Below, piece by piece: positions 37,767 to 46,610 of a stretch of 64,000 nt of DNA. Position numbers and translations under genes: made by a program. Positions within the stretch are counted from its first letter, which is position 1. Every line of letters starts with the position of its first letter. This DNA comes from Aeromonas allosaccharophila. Its GTDB lineage: Bacteria > Pseudomonadota > Gammaproteobacteria > Enterobacterales > Aeromonadaceae. Below the pieces are notes generated by a model. The model was given only the letters and a program-made list of their open reading frames with translations, was not told the DNA's origin and did no database searches. Location of the stretch: positions 81,388-145,387 of the forward strand of contig NZ_CDBR01000093.1 in the NCBI RefSeq assembly GCF_000819685.1, in the 5' to 3' direction.

Positions 37767-38564
37767 ATGGTGGCTCACCACTACCATTCCACCGATAGCG
37801 AGCTGCCAGCCCCCAATCCGCTCTATTTTCGTTATCAGCAGTTGCGAGCCGACAGCATCACCTCGCTTCACTCCCATCCCTGGGGCCAGCTCAGCATGAT
37901 CAGCCTGGGGGTGATGGAGATGGAGCTGGGGGTGCAGCGGTTGGTGGCGCCCGCCGACTACCTGATCTGGGTGCCGGCGGATCTCGACCACACCGCCTAC
38001 AACGAACAGGCCCTCGACTACACCTCGATCTACGTCAGCCACGAATGGTCGGCCAGATTGCCGCCAGAGCCGAGATTGCTGCTGATGACCCCGCTGATCC
38101 GCGCCCTGCTGAGCGATTTTTGCGAACGGCGGGTAGGTCATATGATGGATGAGTGGGATCAACGGCAGGCTGAACTACTGGTGGCACGACTGGCGCGTAC
38201 CCGCTGTCAGGAGAACTACCTGCCGATGAGTCAGGACAAGCTGCTGGCCCCCATGCTGGCGGTGCTGCATCATGACCCGGCCGATCCCCGCACCCTGGCC
38301 CTGTGGGCCGGACAACTGCATACCACCGAACGCACCCTGGCACGCCGCTGCCTGCGGGAGCTGGGGATGAACTTTGGTCAGTGGCGGGCGCGGTTGCGGC
38401 TGCTCAAGGCGCTGGCCTGGCTCAAGGGCGACCTGCCCATTCAGGAGATCAGCTGGCGGCTCGGTTATGGCTCCACCTCGGCCTTTATCGCCATGTTCAA
38501 CCGGGAGCTGGGCTGTTCCCCCCAGCGTTACCGCCAGCAGCTTGGTAGCAAAAGGGAGCTGTGA
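37767..38564 (+). CDS. AraC-family transcriptional regulator
   Basis: This 265-residue protein has an N-terminal cupin-like sensor (HSHPWGQLSMISLGVMEME, with the His-rich metal/effector signature) and a C-terminal AraC double helix-turn-helix (ALWAGQLHTTERTLARRCLR; SWRLGYGSTSAFIAMFNREL). ATG 37767 has AAAGGA and is chosen over an ATG nine codons earlier. It is divergent from the EamA exporter gene and probably its activator or repressor. Confidence 0.9.
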   Translation: MVAHHYHSTDSELPAPNPLYFRYQQLRADSITSLHSHPWGQLSMISLGVMEMELGVQRLVAPADYLIWVPADLDHTAYNEQALDYTSIYVSHEWSARLPPEPRLLLMTPLIRALLSDFCERRVGHMMDEWDQRQAELLVARLARTRCQENYLPMSQDKLLAPMLAVLHHDPADPRTLALWAGQLHTTERTLARRCLRELGMNFGQWRARLRLLKALAWLKGDLPIQEISWRLGYGSTSAFIAMFNRELGCSPQRYRQQLGSKREL

Positions 38565-38576
38565 TTCAAAATGATG

Positions 38577-38600
38577 AGGGCGCCCGCAGGCGCCCTGTTG
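38577..38600 (+). terminator. Hairpin after the AraC gene, possible terminator
   Basis: AGGGCGCC-cgca-GGCGCCCT then GTTG is a strong stem but has no real T-run. It lies 13 bases past the AraC stop. Confidence 0.45.
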
Positions 38601-38626
38601 ATCCAACAATTGAGGAGTTTTCTGCC

Positions 38627-39037
38627 ATGTCACAACACATAGGTGCATTGACCCTGCTGGTCGCCGATTACGATCAGGCCATCCGCTTTTTTACCGAGGG
38701 ACTTGGCTTCGCGCTCTTGGAAGATACCCGGCTCGATGAACCGGGCAAACCGGGCAAGCGCTGGGTGCGGGTTGCCCCCAAAGGTGCCCCCGGTTCCGCG
38801 TTGCTGCTGGCGCAAGCGGCCAATGCGCAGCAGCAGGCCGCCATCGGCCAGCAGGGCGGCGGTCGGGTGTTCCTGTTTCTCGAGACCGATGACTTCTGGG
38901 GGGATTACCAGCGCATGCAGGCGTACGGTGTGCATTTTTGTGAACAGCCCCGCGACGAGCCTTACGGCACCGTTGTGGTGTTCGAGGACATCAGTGGCAA
39001 CCGCTGGGACTTGCTGCAACGCGCTGCTGCCAACTGA
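38627..39037 (+). CDS. VOC-family (glyoxalase/dioxygenase superfamily) protein
   Basis: This 136-residue protein has the paired beta-alpha-beta-beta-beta vicinal-oxygen-chelate fold: IGALTLLVADYDQAIRFFTE, then YGTVVVFEDISGNRWDLLQ at the end. The two halves would bind one metal ion. The exact reaction (glyoxalase-like, antibiotic binding or other) cannot be told. ATG 38627 has TGAGGAG and is preferred over an upstream in-frame start. Confidence 0.85.
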   Translation: MSQHIGALTLLVADYDQAIRFFTEGLGFALLEDTRLDEPGKPGKRWVRVAPKGAPGSALLLAQAANAQQQAAIGQQGGGRVFLFLETDDFWGDYQRMQAYGVHFCEQPRDEPYGTVVVFEDISGNRWDLLQRAAAN

Positions 39038-39069
39038 ATCTGAAAACGTTTATCATCCCGCCTGTCATA

Positions 39070-39087
39070 AAGTCATAAAAGTGTCAC
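39070..39087 (+). promoter_or_regulatory. Pho box upstream of phoB
   Basis: AAGTCAT and GTGTCAC are two 7-base direct repeats whose starts are 11 bases apart, as PhoB needs. A further CTGTCAT lies at 39062. The site is 52-69 bases before the phoB start, so phoBR should be self-induced under phosphate limitation. Confidence 0.85.
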
Positions 39088-39138
39088 AGAAAGTTCTAAT
39101 AATTGGCGCACCCATCTTCACAGAGGAGAGAGAAGGGA

Positions 39139-39828
39139 ATGGCTAAGCGAATTCTGGTGGTCGAGGACGAAGCACCGATCCGCGAAATGCTCTGCTTCGT
39201 GCTGGAGCAGAAGGGATATGAGACGATTGAAGCGGAAGATTACGCCGATGGACTGGCGAAGGTGCGCGAACCCTACCCCGAACTCATCGTGCTGGACTGG
39301 ATGATGCCGGGCGGCAGTGGCATCCAGTTTATCAAGCAGCTCAAGCAGGATGAGGTAACGCGCCAGATCCCGGTGGTGATGCTCACCGCCCGCGGTGAAG
39401 AGGAGGACAAGGTGCGTGGTCTGGAGGCCGGTGCCGACGACTACATCACCAAGCCGTTCTCGCCCAAGGAGCTCACCGCTCGCCTCCATGCGGTGATGCG
39501 CCGTGTATCGCCCACCTCGGTGGACGAGGTGATCGAGGTGCAGGGGCTGAAACTCGATCCTGTCTCTCACCGGGTCAGTGCCGAAGAGAAGGCGCTCGAC
39601 ATGGGGCCGACCGAATTCAAGCTGCTGCACTTCTTTATGACCCACCCCGAGCGGGTCTACAGCCGTGAACAGCTGCTCAATAATGTCTGGGGTACCAATG
39701 TGTACGTCGAGGACAGAACCGTGGATGTGCATATTCGTCGCCTGCGCAAGGCGATCGAAGAGACCGGGCACGACAGATTGATCCAGACGGTGCGTGGAGC
39801 CGGATACCGCTTCTCAACCCGTCTCTAG
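39139..39828 (+). CDS. phoB: Phosphate-regulon response regulator PhoB
   Basis: This 229-residue OmpR-type regulator has a receiver domain (Asp10, Asp53 phospho-acceptor in [12 protein letters not shown], Lys in ITKPF) and a C-terminal winged helix ([34 protein letters not shown]). It turns on phosphate-uptake genes when phosphate is low. ATG 39139 follows a GAGGAGAG site; a start 36 bases upstream is in frame but lacks one. phoR starts 8 bases after its stop and a Pho box precedes it. Confidence 0.96.
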   Translation: MAKRILVVEDEAPIREMLCFVLEQKGYETIEAEDYADGLAKVREPYPELIVLDWMMPGGSGIQFIKQLKQDEVTRQIPVVMLTARGEEEDKVRGLEAGADDYITKPFSPKELTARLHAVMRRVSPTSVDEVIEVQGLKLDPVSHRVSAEEKALDMGPTEFKLLHFFMTHPERVYSREQLLNNVWGTNVYVEDRTVDVHIRRLRKAIEETGHDRLIQTVRGAGYRFSTRL

Positions 39829-39836
39829 AGGCAGTT

Positions 39837-41132
39837 ATGTTGCAACCTTACGCCTGGCGGCGACAGTTGTGGCGGATGGCGTTTTTCTATTTGCCTTTCG
39901 CTCTGTTCGGTTGGCTGATTGATCATCTCCCCCTCTGCCTGTTGGTGGCGGCCGTGTGTCATCTGGGCTGGCACTATCGCTTCCAGAAGCGGCTGTCGGA
40001 CTGGCTGTGGCACGATCGCAGCCTGGTGCCCCCCAGCGGCAGTGGCAGCTGGGAGTACATCTTCAACGGTATCTACAAGTTGCAGCAGCGTCACCGGGCG
40101 CGCCGCCGCGAGCTGGCGGGGCTGATCCGCCGCTTTCGGGAGGGGGCCGAGGCGCTGCCCGATGCCGCCGTGGTGTTTCGCACCGACGGCAGTATCCTCT
40201 GGTGCAACCGGTTGGCGGAGCAGCTGCTCGGTTTTCGCTGGCCGGAAGATGCCGGTCAGCATATCGGCAACCTCATTCGCAATCCGGCCTTTAACACCTA
40301 TCTGGGCAAGGGGGCGTATGACGAGCCGCTGGAGATGAACTCCCCGGTCAACGAGGAGAAATTTCTCGAGTTTCGCATCATGCCCTACGCCTCGGATCAG
40401 GCGATGCTGGTGGTGCGGGATGTCACCCGCCTGCGCAGTCTCGAGAAGACCCGCAAACACTTTGTCTCCAACGTCTCCCACGAGCTGCGCACCCCGCTGA
40501 CCGTGCTCAAGGGCTATCTGGAGATGACCGAGGAGCCACCACCGCCCGCCATGTGGGCCAAGGCGCATCGGGTGATGATGGAACAGACCATCCGCATGGA
40601 CAATCTGGTCAATCAGCTGCTCACCCTATCGCGTATCGAGGCGGCTCCGAGCGTTGATCTCTCCCATCTGGTGGACATGCCCGCCATGCTGGGGCTGCTG
40701 GAGCAGGAGGCGCGGGCGCTCTCGGGCGAGCGGGCCCACCAGATCGAATTCATGGTGCAGCCCGACCTGTTGGTGCGCGGGGATCAGGAGCAGCTGCGCA
40801 GTGCGGTTTCCAATCTGGTCTACAACGCCATCCACTACACCCCGGCGGGGCGCAAAATTACCGTGGAGTGGCGCAAGCAGGGGGCGATGGCGCTGTTTGC
40901 GGTGAGCGACGAGGGGGAGGGGATTGCCCCCGAGCATCTGGCGCGGCTTACCGAGCGGTTCTATCGGGTCGACAAGGCCCGTTCCCGCCACACCGGCGGT
41001 TCCGGACTCGGCCTTGCCATCGTCAAGCACGCCCTCAGTCACCACGACTGCCAGCTCGATATCGAGAGCCGGGTCGGCCTTGGCAGCCGCTTTAGCTTTC
41101 TTATCCCAAGCCGCATGGTGGTGATTAAATAG
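39837..41132 (+). CDS. phoR: Phosphate-regulon sensor kinase PhoR
   Basis: This 431-residue membrane kinase has two N-terminal spans (about 14-45), a charged linker, a PAS domain (~100-200; LPDAAVVFRTDGSILWCN) and the H-box SNVSHELRTPLTVLKGYL (His215). The HATPase N and G boxes (SNLVYNAIHYTP, SDEGEGIAP, GGSGLGLAIVK) follow. It phosphorylates PhoB when phosphate is scarce. It ends at a strong terminator before pstS. Confidence 0.96.
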   Translation: MLQPYAWRRQLWRMAFFYLPFALFGWLIDHLPLCLLVAAVCHLGWHYRFQKRLSDWLWHDRSLVPPSGSGSWEYIFNGIYKLQQRHRARRRELAGLIRRFREGAEALPDAAVVFRTDGSILWCNRLAEQLLGFRWPEDAGQHIGNLIRNPAFNTYLGKGAYDEPLEMNSPVNEEKFLEFRIMPYASDQAMLVVRDVTRLRSLEKTRKHFVSNVSHELRTPLTVLKGYLEMTEEPPPPAMWAKAHRVMMEQTIRMDNLVNQLLTLSRIEAAPSVDLSHLVDMPAMLGLLEQEARALSGERAHQIEFMVQPDLLVRGDQEQLRSAVSNLVYNAIHYTPAGRKITVEWRKQGAMALFAVSDEGEGIAPEHLARLTERFYRVDKARSRHTGGSGLGLAIVKHALSHHDCQLDIESRVGLGSRFSFLIPSRMVVIK

Positions 41133-41157
41133 TCTTTTATGGCAATGGGTTAGCTGT

Positions 41158-41189
41158 AAAAAGAGGGCCTCTGAACGGGCCCTCTTTTC
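41158..41189 (+). terminator. Terminator after phoR
   Basis: The AAAAGAGGGCC...GGCCCTCTTTT hairpin lies 25 bases past the phoR stop. Confidence 0.88.
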
Positions 41190-41209
41190 ATTTGTTCAAA
41201 TCAGTTGCC

Positions 41210-41249
41210 ATGTCATTAAAGTGTCACATTAAATCCATAAATTTGTCAC
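41210..41249 (+). promoter_or_regulatory. Double Pho box upstream of pstS
   Basis: Four 7-base units start at 41210, 41221, 41232 and 41243, each 11 bases from the next: ATGTCAT, GTGTCAC, AATCCAT (weak) and TTGTCAC. This is two adjacent PhoB sites replacing a -35 box. A -10-like AGATACT lies at 41263-41269. The pstS start is 62 bases past the last unit. Confidence 0.88.
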
Positions 41250-41310
41250 TGCCAGGTCAGATACTGGCGCCGTCTTAAGAACGGACCTTCTGTAACTTTG
41301 GAGAGATTGG

Positions 41311-42285
41311 ATGAAACTCAACAAACTGGCTGGTGTAATCGGATTCACCGCAGCAACCCTGTTTTCTGTCAGCGCCCTGGCTGCCGGTGTGGATAAAGAT
41401 CTGCCGGATTACACCCCGACCAGCGGCATTTCAGGCAACCTGTCCTCTGTCGGCTCGGACACCCTGGCCAACATGATGACCCTGTGGGCCGAAGAATTTA
41501 AGCGTTTGTACCCCAACGTCAACGTGCAGATCCAGGCCGCCGGTTCTTCTACCGCGCCGACTGCCCTGACCGAAGGTGTTGCCCAGTTTGGCCCGATGAG
41601 CCGCGCCATGAAGGCCGGTGAAGAGGAAGCATTCGAGAAGCGTTACGGCTACAAGCCGACCGCCATTCGCGTCGCGGTCGATGCGCTGGCGGTGTTCGTC
41701 AACAAGGACAACCCCATCAAAGGGCTGACCATGCCGCAGATCGACGCCATCTTCTCCAGCACCCTCAAGTGCGGCGAAGCCAAGGCGGCCACCAAGTGGT
41801 CTGATCTGGGTCTGGACGGCAACTGGTCCAGCAAGGATTTGCAACTGTTCGGTCGCAACTCGGTATCCGGTACTTACGGTTACTTCAAGGAGCACGCCCT
41901 GTGTAACGGCGACTTCAAGAGCGGCGTGAACGAGCAGCCGGGTTCTGCCTCCGTGGTGCAGTCTGTCTCTGCCTCCCTGAACGGCATCGGCTACTCCGGT
42001 ATCGGTTATGTCACCTCCGGCGTGCGTGCAGTACCGCTCTCCAAGGATGGCAAGACCTTCATCGAAGCCAATGCCGACAACGCCATCACCGGCAAGTATC
42101 CGCTGTCGCGCTTCCTGTACGTTTACGTGAACAAGCATCCGAACAAGCCGCTCTCTCCGATGGAACAAGAGTTCGTCAAGATGATGCTCTCCAAAGTGGG
42201 TCAAAGCATCGTTGCCAAAGATGGCTACGTGCCAGTGCCGGCCAAGGTGGTACAGGCTGACCTGAAAAAGCTGGGTATCATGTAA
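41311..42285 (+). CDS. pstS: Phosphate-binding protein, PstS family
   Basis: This 324-residue periplasmic protein has a signal peptide (ending SALAAG) and the PstS-type phosphate-binding fold. It carries [33 protein letters not shown] with the phosphate-binding loop, and [15 protein letters not shown]. It belongs to the shorter PstS group. A double Pho box and a GGAGAG site precede it, but pstCAB do not follow: the gene ends at a terminator, so the rest of the transporter must be elsewhere. Confidence 0.92.
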   Translation: MKLNKLAGVIGFTAATLFSVSALAAGVDKDLPDYTPTSGISGNLSSVGSDTLANMMTLWAEEFKRLYPNVNVQIQAAGSSTAPTALTEGVAQFGPMSRAMKAGEEEAFEKRYGYKPTAIRVAVDALAVFVNKDNPIKGLTMPQIDAIFSSTLKCGEAKAATKWSDLGLDGNWSSKDLQLFGRNSVSGTYGYFKEHALCNGDFKSGVNEQPGSASVVQSVSASLNGIGYSGIGYVTSGVRAVPLSKDGKTFIEANADNAITGKYPLSRFLYVYVNKHPNKPLSPMEQEFVKMMLSKVGQSIVAKDGYVPVPAKVVQADLKKLGIM

Positions 42286-42310
42286 CTCCCTGCAGTCAGC
42301 ATGCCCTGAT

Positions 42311-42342
42311 AAAACGAGCCCAAGCGGGCTCGTTTTGTTTTT
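42311..42342 (+). terminator. Terminator after pstS
   Basis: AAAACGAGCCC-aagc-GGGCTCGTTTTGTTTTT, 26 bases past the pstS stop. Confidence 0.9.
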
Positions 42343-42465
42343 GGCGGCTGTCCGTTTTGTTAATAGCGCAGGATGGATATTTTTCCGCCAGCCGGGCGTT
42401 GGTTCCCTTGCGTAGCAGGGCGGCATTTCCGAGAATAGGGCAACGTCACGGCAAAGGATCCCTTC

Positions 42466-43272
42466 ATGATTGCGTCTCTCACCAAGTTTGGCCTGGTAGC
42501 CCTCTGCAGTTCCCTGTTGGTCGCCTGCGCCCAGTCACCGACCGGCCGCAGCCAGATGCTGCTCTACTCTCCCCAGCAGATGAGTCAGCTGGGCGCCGAC
42601 TCCTTCGAGCAGATGAAGAAGCAGGAGAAGGTGAGCCAGGATGCCAAACTCAACGGTTATGTCTCCTGTGTCGCCAAGGCGGTAAGCGCCCAGGTGCCGG
42701 CCAGTTATGGCATCACCAGTTGGGAAGTGGTGGTGTTTGACTCCAAGCAGGTCAACGCCTTCGCCCTGCCCGGTGGCAAGATAGGGGTCTACAGCGGCCT
42801 GCTCAAGGTGGCCAAGAATCAGGATCAGCTGGCGACCGTCATCGGCCACGAGCTGACTCACGTGCTGGCCCAGCACTCCAACGAGCGACTCTCTCGCAGC
42901 CAGCTGGCAGGTATCGGTCTGGCGGCGGCAGATATCGCCATGGGCGGTAGCGAATATCGCGGCGCCACCATGGCAGCCCTTGGTCTCGGGGTCGAAGTCG
43001 GGGTGATGCTGCCCTATGGCCGCACCCAAGAGAGCGAAGCGGATCGGCTGGGGCTTGAGCTGATGGCGCGCGCCGGGTTCAATCCGGCCGAAGCCGTTCC
43101 CCTGTGGCAGAACATGAGTGCCGCCGCCGGTGGCAACACCCCGCCGCAACTGCTCTCCACCCACCCCAGCAACGAGAACCGGATCGCCGAGTTGCAGGCG
43201 CAGCAGGCGCAAGTGTTGCCGCTCTATGAGCAGGCCCGCGCCAACGGTCTGGTGCCCCAATGCAAGGCATAA
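42466..43272 (+). CDS. M48-family zinc metalloprotease, outer-membrane lipoprotein (LoiP-like)
   Basis: This 268-residue lipoprotein has a lipobox (LLVACAQS), then ALPGGKIGVYSGLL, the zinc motif HELTH (ATVIGHELTHVLAQH) and the third ligand Glu in RTQESEADRLGLELM. This layout matches E. coli LoiP (YggG), a periplasmic-face quality-control protease. AAAGGATC precedes the ATG. The following acetyltransferase gene overlaps its end by 13 bases. Confidence 0.9.
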   Translation: MIASLTKFGLVALCSSLLVACAQSPTGRSQMLLYSPQQMSQLGADSFEQMKKQEKVSQDAKLNGYVSCVAKAVSAQVPASYGITSWEVVVFDSKQVNAFALPGGKIGVYSGLLKVAKNQDQLATVIGHELTHVLAQHSNERLSRSQLAGIGLAAADIAMGGSEYRGATMAALGLGVEVGVMLPYGRTQESEADRLGLELMARAGFNPAEAVPLWQNMSAAAGGNTPPQLLSTHPSNENRIAELQAQQAQVLPLYEQARANGLVPQCKA

Positions 43273-43766
43273 GCCTGCGCATGGCGCGCAGCGACGATGC
43301 CGCCGCCATGACGGTGATGCAGCGAGCCAGCTGGCTCGCTGCCTATGGCCAGGTGCTCGGTGCCGACATGCTGGAGCAGCTCGATGTCACCGCCCATCTG
43401 CAGATCTGGCAGAGCCGTCTGGCCGAGCCAGGCCCAAGGCCCATGCTGCTCTGTCTCGACGAGGTAGTGATCGGCCTGCTCTATTGGCAACCCCAGCAGG
43501 AAGCGGGGCAGAGCAGCGCCCTGATCCGCGCGTTTTATCTCCATCCTGATCACTGGCGACAAGGCTATGGCAAACGGCTGTGGCAGGCGGTGGCGATGCA
43601 GATGCGCCGCGCCGGTTGCCATAGCGTCAAATTGTGGCTGCTCGATGGCAACCATATTGGCGAGGGGTTTTACCTACGCCGCGGCTTCGTCTTTGACGGC
43701 GAGGAGCGCACCCTGATAAGCCTCGGGCAGCCTTGCCTGCAGCGACAAATGAGCCGTTTGCTCTGA
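43260..43766 (+). CDS. GNAT-family N-acetyltransferase
   Basis: This 168-residue protein has the GNAT fold: the first strand ISLRMARSDDAAAMTVMQRA, then SALIRAFYLHPDHWRQGYGK as the acetyl-CoA-binding motif A, and a C-terminal YLRRGFVFDGEERTLI. The acceptor is unknown. The first ATG (43260), overlapping the protease end, keeps the first strand; a later ATG at 43281 would lose it. Confidence 0.85.
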   Translation: MQGISLRMARSDDAAAMTVMQRASWLAAYGQVLGADMLEQLDVTAHLQIWQSRLAEPGPRPMLLCLDEVVIGLLYWQPQQEAGQSSALIRAFYLHPDHWRQGYGKRLWQAVAMQMRRAGCHSVKLWLLDGNHIGEGFYLRRGFVFDGEERTLISLGQPCLQRQMSRLL

Positions 43767-43873
43767 TCACTCTCCCGTTTTTCGCCTCCGGTCACTTTAT
43801 TTTTTTTGCGAATTAATACAATGTCCTCCCAGAACAGAGTGGAATAAACACGGGCTGACAAGGGAGTGCGGGC

Positions 43874-44776
43874 ATGTATTACGGCTTTGATATCGGTGGT
43901 ACCAAGATCGCCTTCGCGGTCTATGACGGTGCATTGAACCTCTGCCATGAGGAGCGCATGAGCACCCCCGGCAACGATTACGAGGGGTTGCAGCAGTTGA
44001 TCCGCTCCTGGGTCGAGCAGGCGGATGCCCGCTTCGGCGCACGGGGCTCGGTCGGCATCGGTTTCCCCGGCGTCATCAACAGCCACGATCACAGCATAGT
44101 GGCGGCCAACCTGCCCTCCATCAATGGTCGCCATCTGGGCGCCGATCTGGCCGAGCTGCTGGAACGGCCGGTCAAGGTGGATAACGACGCTAACTGCTTC
44201 CTCTGGTCCGAAGTGCATCAGGGCGCCGCCGACGGCGCAGGCAGTGCGCTCGGTGTCACCATAGGCACCGGTATCGGCGGCGCCGTCTATCTGGCGGGCA
44301 AGCTTATTCAGGGGCGTAACTGGCTGGCTGGCGAGATTGGTCACTATCCCTTGCCCGCGACCATGCTGATGAAGTACCCCGAGTTGCCCCGTCCCCGTTG
44401 CGGCTGTGGCCGTCTGGTCTGCTTTGAAACCTATGCATCCGGCACCGGTCTGGAGCGTCTCTATCACCATTTCCATGGCCAGCGCGCCACGGGTCACCAG
44501 ATTGTGGGACGCTTCGAGGCCCATGAGCCCCACGCAGTCGAGACCGTCGACTGCTGGCTGGAGATCATGGCCGCCGGGCTTGCTACCGCCATTTCGGTGA
44601 TTGATCCCGAGGTGGTGGTGTTGGGAGGCGGCCTGAGCGGCCTGCCCGCCCTCTATGAACAGTTGCCGCTGCGTCTGCCCGGTCACTTGCTGCCCGGGGT
44701 CGCCCTGCCCGAGATCCGTCAGGCCCGCTTTGGCGGCGCCGGTGGTGTGCGCGGCGCAGCCTTGCTCAATCTATGA
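43874..44776 (+). CDS. nagK: N-acetylglucosamine kinase NagK (ROK family)
   Basis: This 300-residue kinase makes GlcNAc-6-phosphate from GlcNAc released by wall recycling. It has the ROK start YYGFDIGGTKIAFAVYD, the catalytic Asp in NDANCF, the IGTGIGGAVYLAG hinge and the zinc motif RCGCGRLVCFETYASG. All match E. coli NagK in order and length. GGGAG precedes the ATG. Confidence 0.93.
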   Translation: MYYGFDIGGTKIAFAVYDGALNLCHEERMSTPGNDYEGLQQLIRSWVEQADARFGARGSVGIGFPGVINSHDHSIVAANLPSINGRHLGADLAELLERPVKVDNDANCFLWSEVHQGAADGAGSALGVTIGTGIGGAVYLAGKLIQGRNWLAGEIGHYPLPATMLMKYPELPRPRCGCGRLVCFETYASGTGLERLYHHFHGQRATGHQIVGRFEAHEPHAVETVDCWLEIMAAGLATAISVIDPEVVVLGGGLSGLPALYEQLPLRLPGHLLPGVALPEIRQARFGGAGGVRGAALLNL

Positions 44777-44817
44777 GATCAGATGTGGGGTCTGATCTCC
44801 CCGAAAAAGGAGTCCTC

Positions 44818-45543
44818 ATGACCCGTCTTGAAATCTGTATCGACAACCTGGAATCCCTCTTTACCGCCCAGCAATCCGGGGCGGATCGCATCGAGCTCTG
44901 CTCTGCATTGGGTCTGGGTGGCCTGACCCCCTCCTATGGCTTTATGCAGCTGGCTGCCTGCCACGCCACCGTGCCGGTGTACGCCATGATCCGCCCGCGC
45001 GCCGGAGATTTTTGCTTCAACGACGGCGAGTTCGAGATGATGCTGCTGGATATCGCCGCGGCGCGCGCTGCGGGCCTGCAAGGGGTGGTGGTCGGCTTGC
45101 TGGATGAGGAGGGGCGGGTGCCTGCCGCCAAACTCAAACAGCTGGTGGATGCAGCCGGCCCCTTGGGGGTCACCTTCCATCGCGCCATCGATCTCTCCTC
45201 CGACTGGCGCCTCGATCTGGAGACCATAGTCGCCGCTGGTTGCGAGCGCATTCTGAGTTCCGGTCATGCGGCCACTGCGCTGGCCGGGCTCGAAACCCTG
45301 CAGGAGATGCATCAGGTGTTGGCGGGCCGTGCCAGCCTGATGCCGGGTGCCGGGGTTAATGCCGACAACGTGCGCACCATCATCGAGTTCACCGGGGTGA
45401 GCGAAGTGCATATGTCCGGCATGGGCTGGCGCGGTGGCATGGTGCCCCATGGCGTCAACATGGGCACCTCGGACGACGGTCGGGTCAATATCACCGATGG
45501 TGCCAAGGTTGCAGCTGTCAGAGCCTTGCTCGACAAGGCGTGA
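44818..45543 (+). CDS. cutC: CutC family protein (copper homeostasis annotation)
   Basis: This 241-residue protein has the CutC TIM-barrel: MTRLEICIDNLESLFTAQQS, ADRIELCSALGLGGLTPSYG, PVYAMIRPRAGDFCF and GVTFHRAIDLSSD. Bacterial CutC is usually annotated in copper handling, but its enzymatic role is not settled. AAGGAG precedes ATG 44818, preferred to an ATG 45 bases earlier. The gene is followed at once by two further copies of its own last ~120 bases. Confidence 0.9.
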   Translation: MTRLEICIDNLESLFTAQQSGADRIELCSALGLGGLTPSYGFMQLAACHATVPVYAMIRPRAGDFCFNDGEFEMMLLDIAAARAAGLQGVVVGLLDEEGRVPAAKLKQLVDAAGPLGVTFHRAIDLSSDWRLDLETIVAAGCERILSSGHAATALAGLETLQEMHQVLAGRASLMPGAGVNADNVRTIIEFTGVSEVHMSGMGWRGGMVPHGVNMGTSDDGRVNITDGAKVAAVRALLDKA

Positions 45544-45553
45544 AGAACGCAGC

Positions 45554-45799
45554 GCGGTGGCATGGTGTCCCTCCGTATGGCGTCAACATGGGCACCTCGG
45601 ACGATGGCCGGGTCAATATCACCGATGGTGCCAAGGTTGCTGCAGTCAGAGCCTTGCTCGACAAGGCGTGAGGAACGCAGCGCGGTGGCAAGGTGTCCCT
45701 CCGTATGGCGTCAACATGGGCACCTCGGACGACGGTCGGGTCAATATCACCGATGGCGCCAAGGTGGCTGCAGTCAGAGCCTTGCCGGATCGCGGTTAA
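45554..45799 (+). repeat. Two tandem extra copies of the cutC 3' end
   Basis: Copies at 45554-45671 and 45682-45799 repeat the end of cutC (matching part from 45431), 123 and 128 bases apart. Each still encodes GVNMGTSDDGRVNITDGAKV and AAVRAL to a stop; the last ends LPDRG instead of LLDKA. Between the copies and the gene the differences over this stretch (GAC/GAT, GGT/GGC, GCA GCT/GCT GCA, GTT/GTG) are synonymous. Both copies share a 5-base insertion relative to the gene before this stretch, giving VPPYGVN where the gene has VPHGVN. They have no start codon in frame with a ribosome site. Confidence 0.95.
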
Positions 45800-45949
45800 G
45801 CAGTTCGCCGCCGTTGGTCGGCGTTCATCCGCTTCCTGTGTGAAGTTCCTCCCACTGACGGGGAAATCAGGGGGGCCTCCGGCAGCACCCCGGCCAAAAG
45901 TCTGATATTATCCCGCCTCTTTACTACATGGATCTGGAGCAACATCTCA

Positions 45950-46561
45950 ATGTCCCAATACGACTCTATCGAACAGAAGGCCAGCTATGGCATCGGCCGC
46001 AACATGGGTGATCAGCTGGCGCAGCAAGCTTTCGCCGGTCTGGATATCCCGGCCCTGCAACAAGGCCTGGCAGATGCCCTGAATGGTCTGGAGTTCGCGG
46101 TCAGCCGTGACGATATCAATGATGCCTTCCAGGTGATCACTGCGCGTATGCAAGAAGAGCAGGAAGCCGTTGCCAAGGCCGCAGCTGCTGACGGCGAAGC
46201 CTTCCTGGCTGACAACGCCAAGCGCGACGACGTGAAGGTGACTGATTCCGGTCTGCAGTACGAAGTGCTGGTAGAAGGCAACGGTGCCGTTCCGGTAGCC
46301 GGTCAGTCCGTTCGCGTGCACTACCACGGTACCTTCACCCACGGTGGCGTATTCGACAGCTCCGTCGCCCGCGGCCAGCCGGCTGAATTCCCGGTGACCG
46401 GCGTGATCGCTGGCTGGGTTGAAGCGCTGCAGCTGATGCCGGTTGGTTCCAAGTGGAAGCTCTACATCCCCCACGACCTGGCCTACGGTGCCCGTGGTGC
46501 CGGTTCCATCCCGCCCTACTCTGCACTGGTATTTGAAGTCGAGCTGCTGGACATCCTGTGA
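45950..46561 (+). CDS. fklB: FKBP-type peptidyl-prolyl isomerase FklB
   Basis: This 203-residue protein has an N-terminal helical dimerisation part (SIEQKASYGIGRNMGDQLAQ) and a C-terminal FKBP domain (about 112-203; VRVHYHGTFTHGGVFDSSVA, GWVEALQLMPVGSKWKLYIP, YGARGAGSIPPYSALVFEVE). It matches E. coli FklB in length and order and lacks a signal peptide, so it acts in the cytoplasm. GGAGCAAC precedes the ATG. Confidence 0.95.
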   Translation: MSQYDSIEQKASYGIGRNMGDQLAQQAFAGLDIPALQQGLADALNGLEFAVSRDDINDAFQVITARMQEEQEAVAKAAAADGEAFLADNAKRDDVKVTDSGLQYEVLVEGNGAVPVAGQSVRVHYHGTFTHGGVFDSSVARGQPAEFPVTGVIAGWVEALQLMPVGSKWKLYIPHDLAYGARGAGSIPPYSALVFEVELLDIL

Positions 46562-46578
46562 TCCTGCTGGCTTGATGC

Positions 46579-46610
46579 AAACGGCGACCCTCGGGTCGCC
46601 GTTTGTTTTT
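46579..46610 (+). terminator. Terminator after fklB
   Basis: AAACGGCGACCC-tc-GGGTCGCCGTTTGTTTTT lies 18 bases past the stop. Confidence 0.9.

Noticed and set aside
45434..45905. Plus-strand open frames running through the cutC tail copies
   Set aside because: They are in frames other than the one that keeps the CutC peptide, and have no ribosome sites. The conserved coding frame is broken by stops at each copy end.
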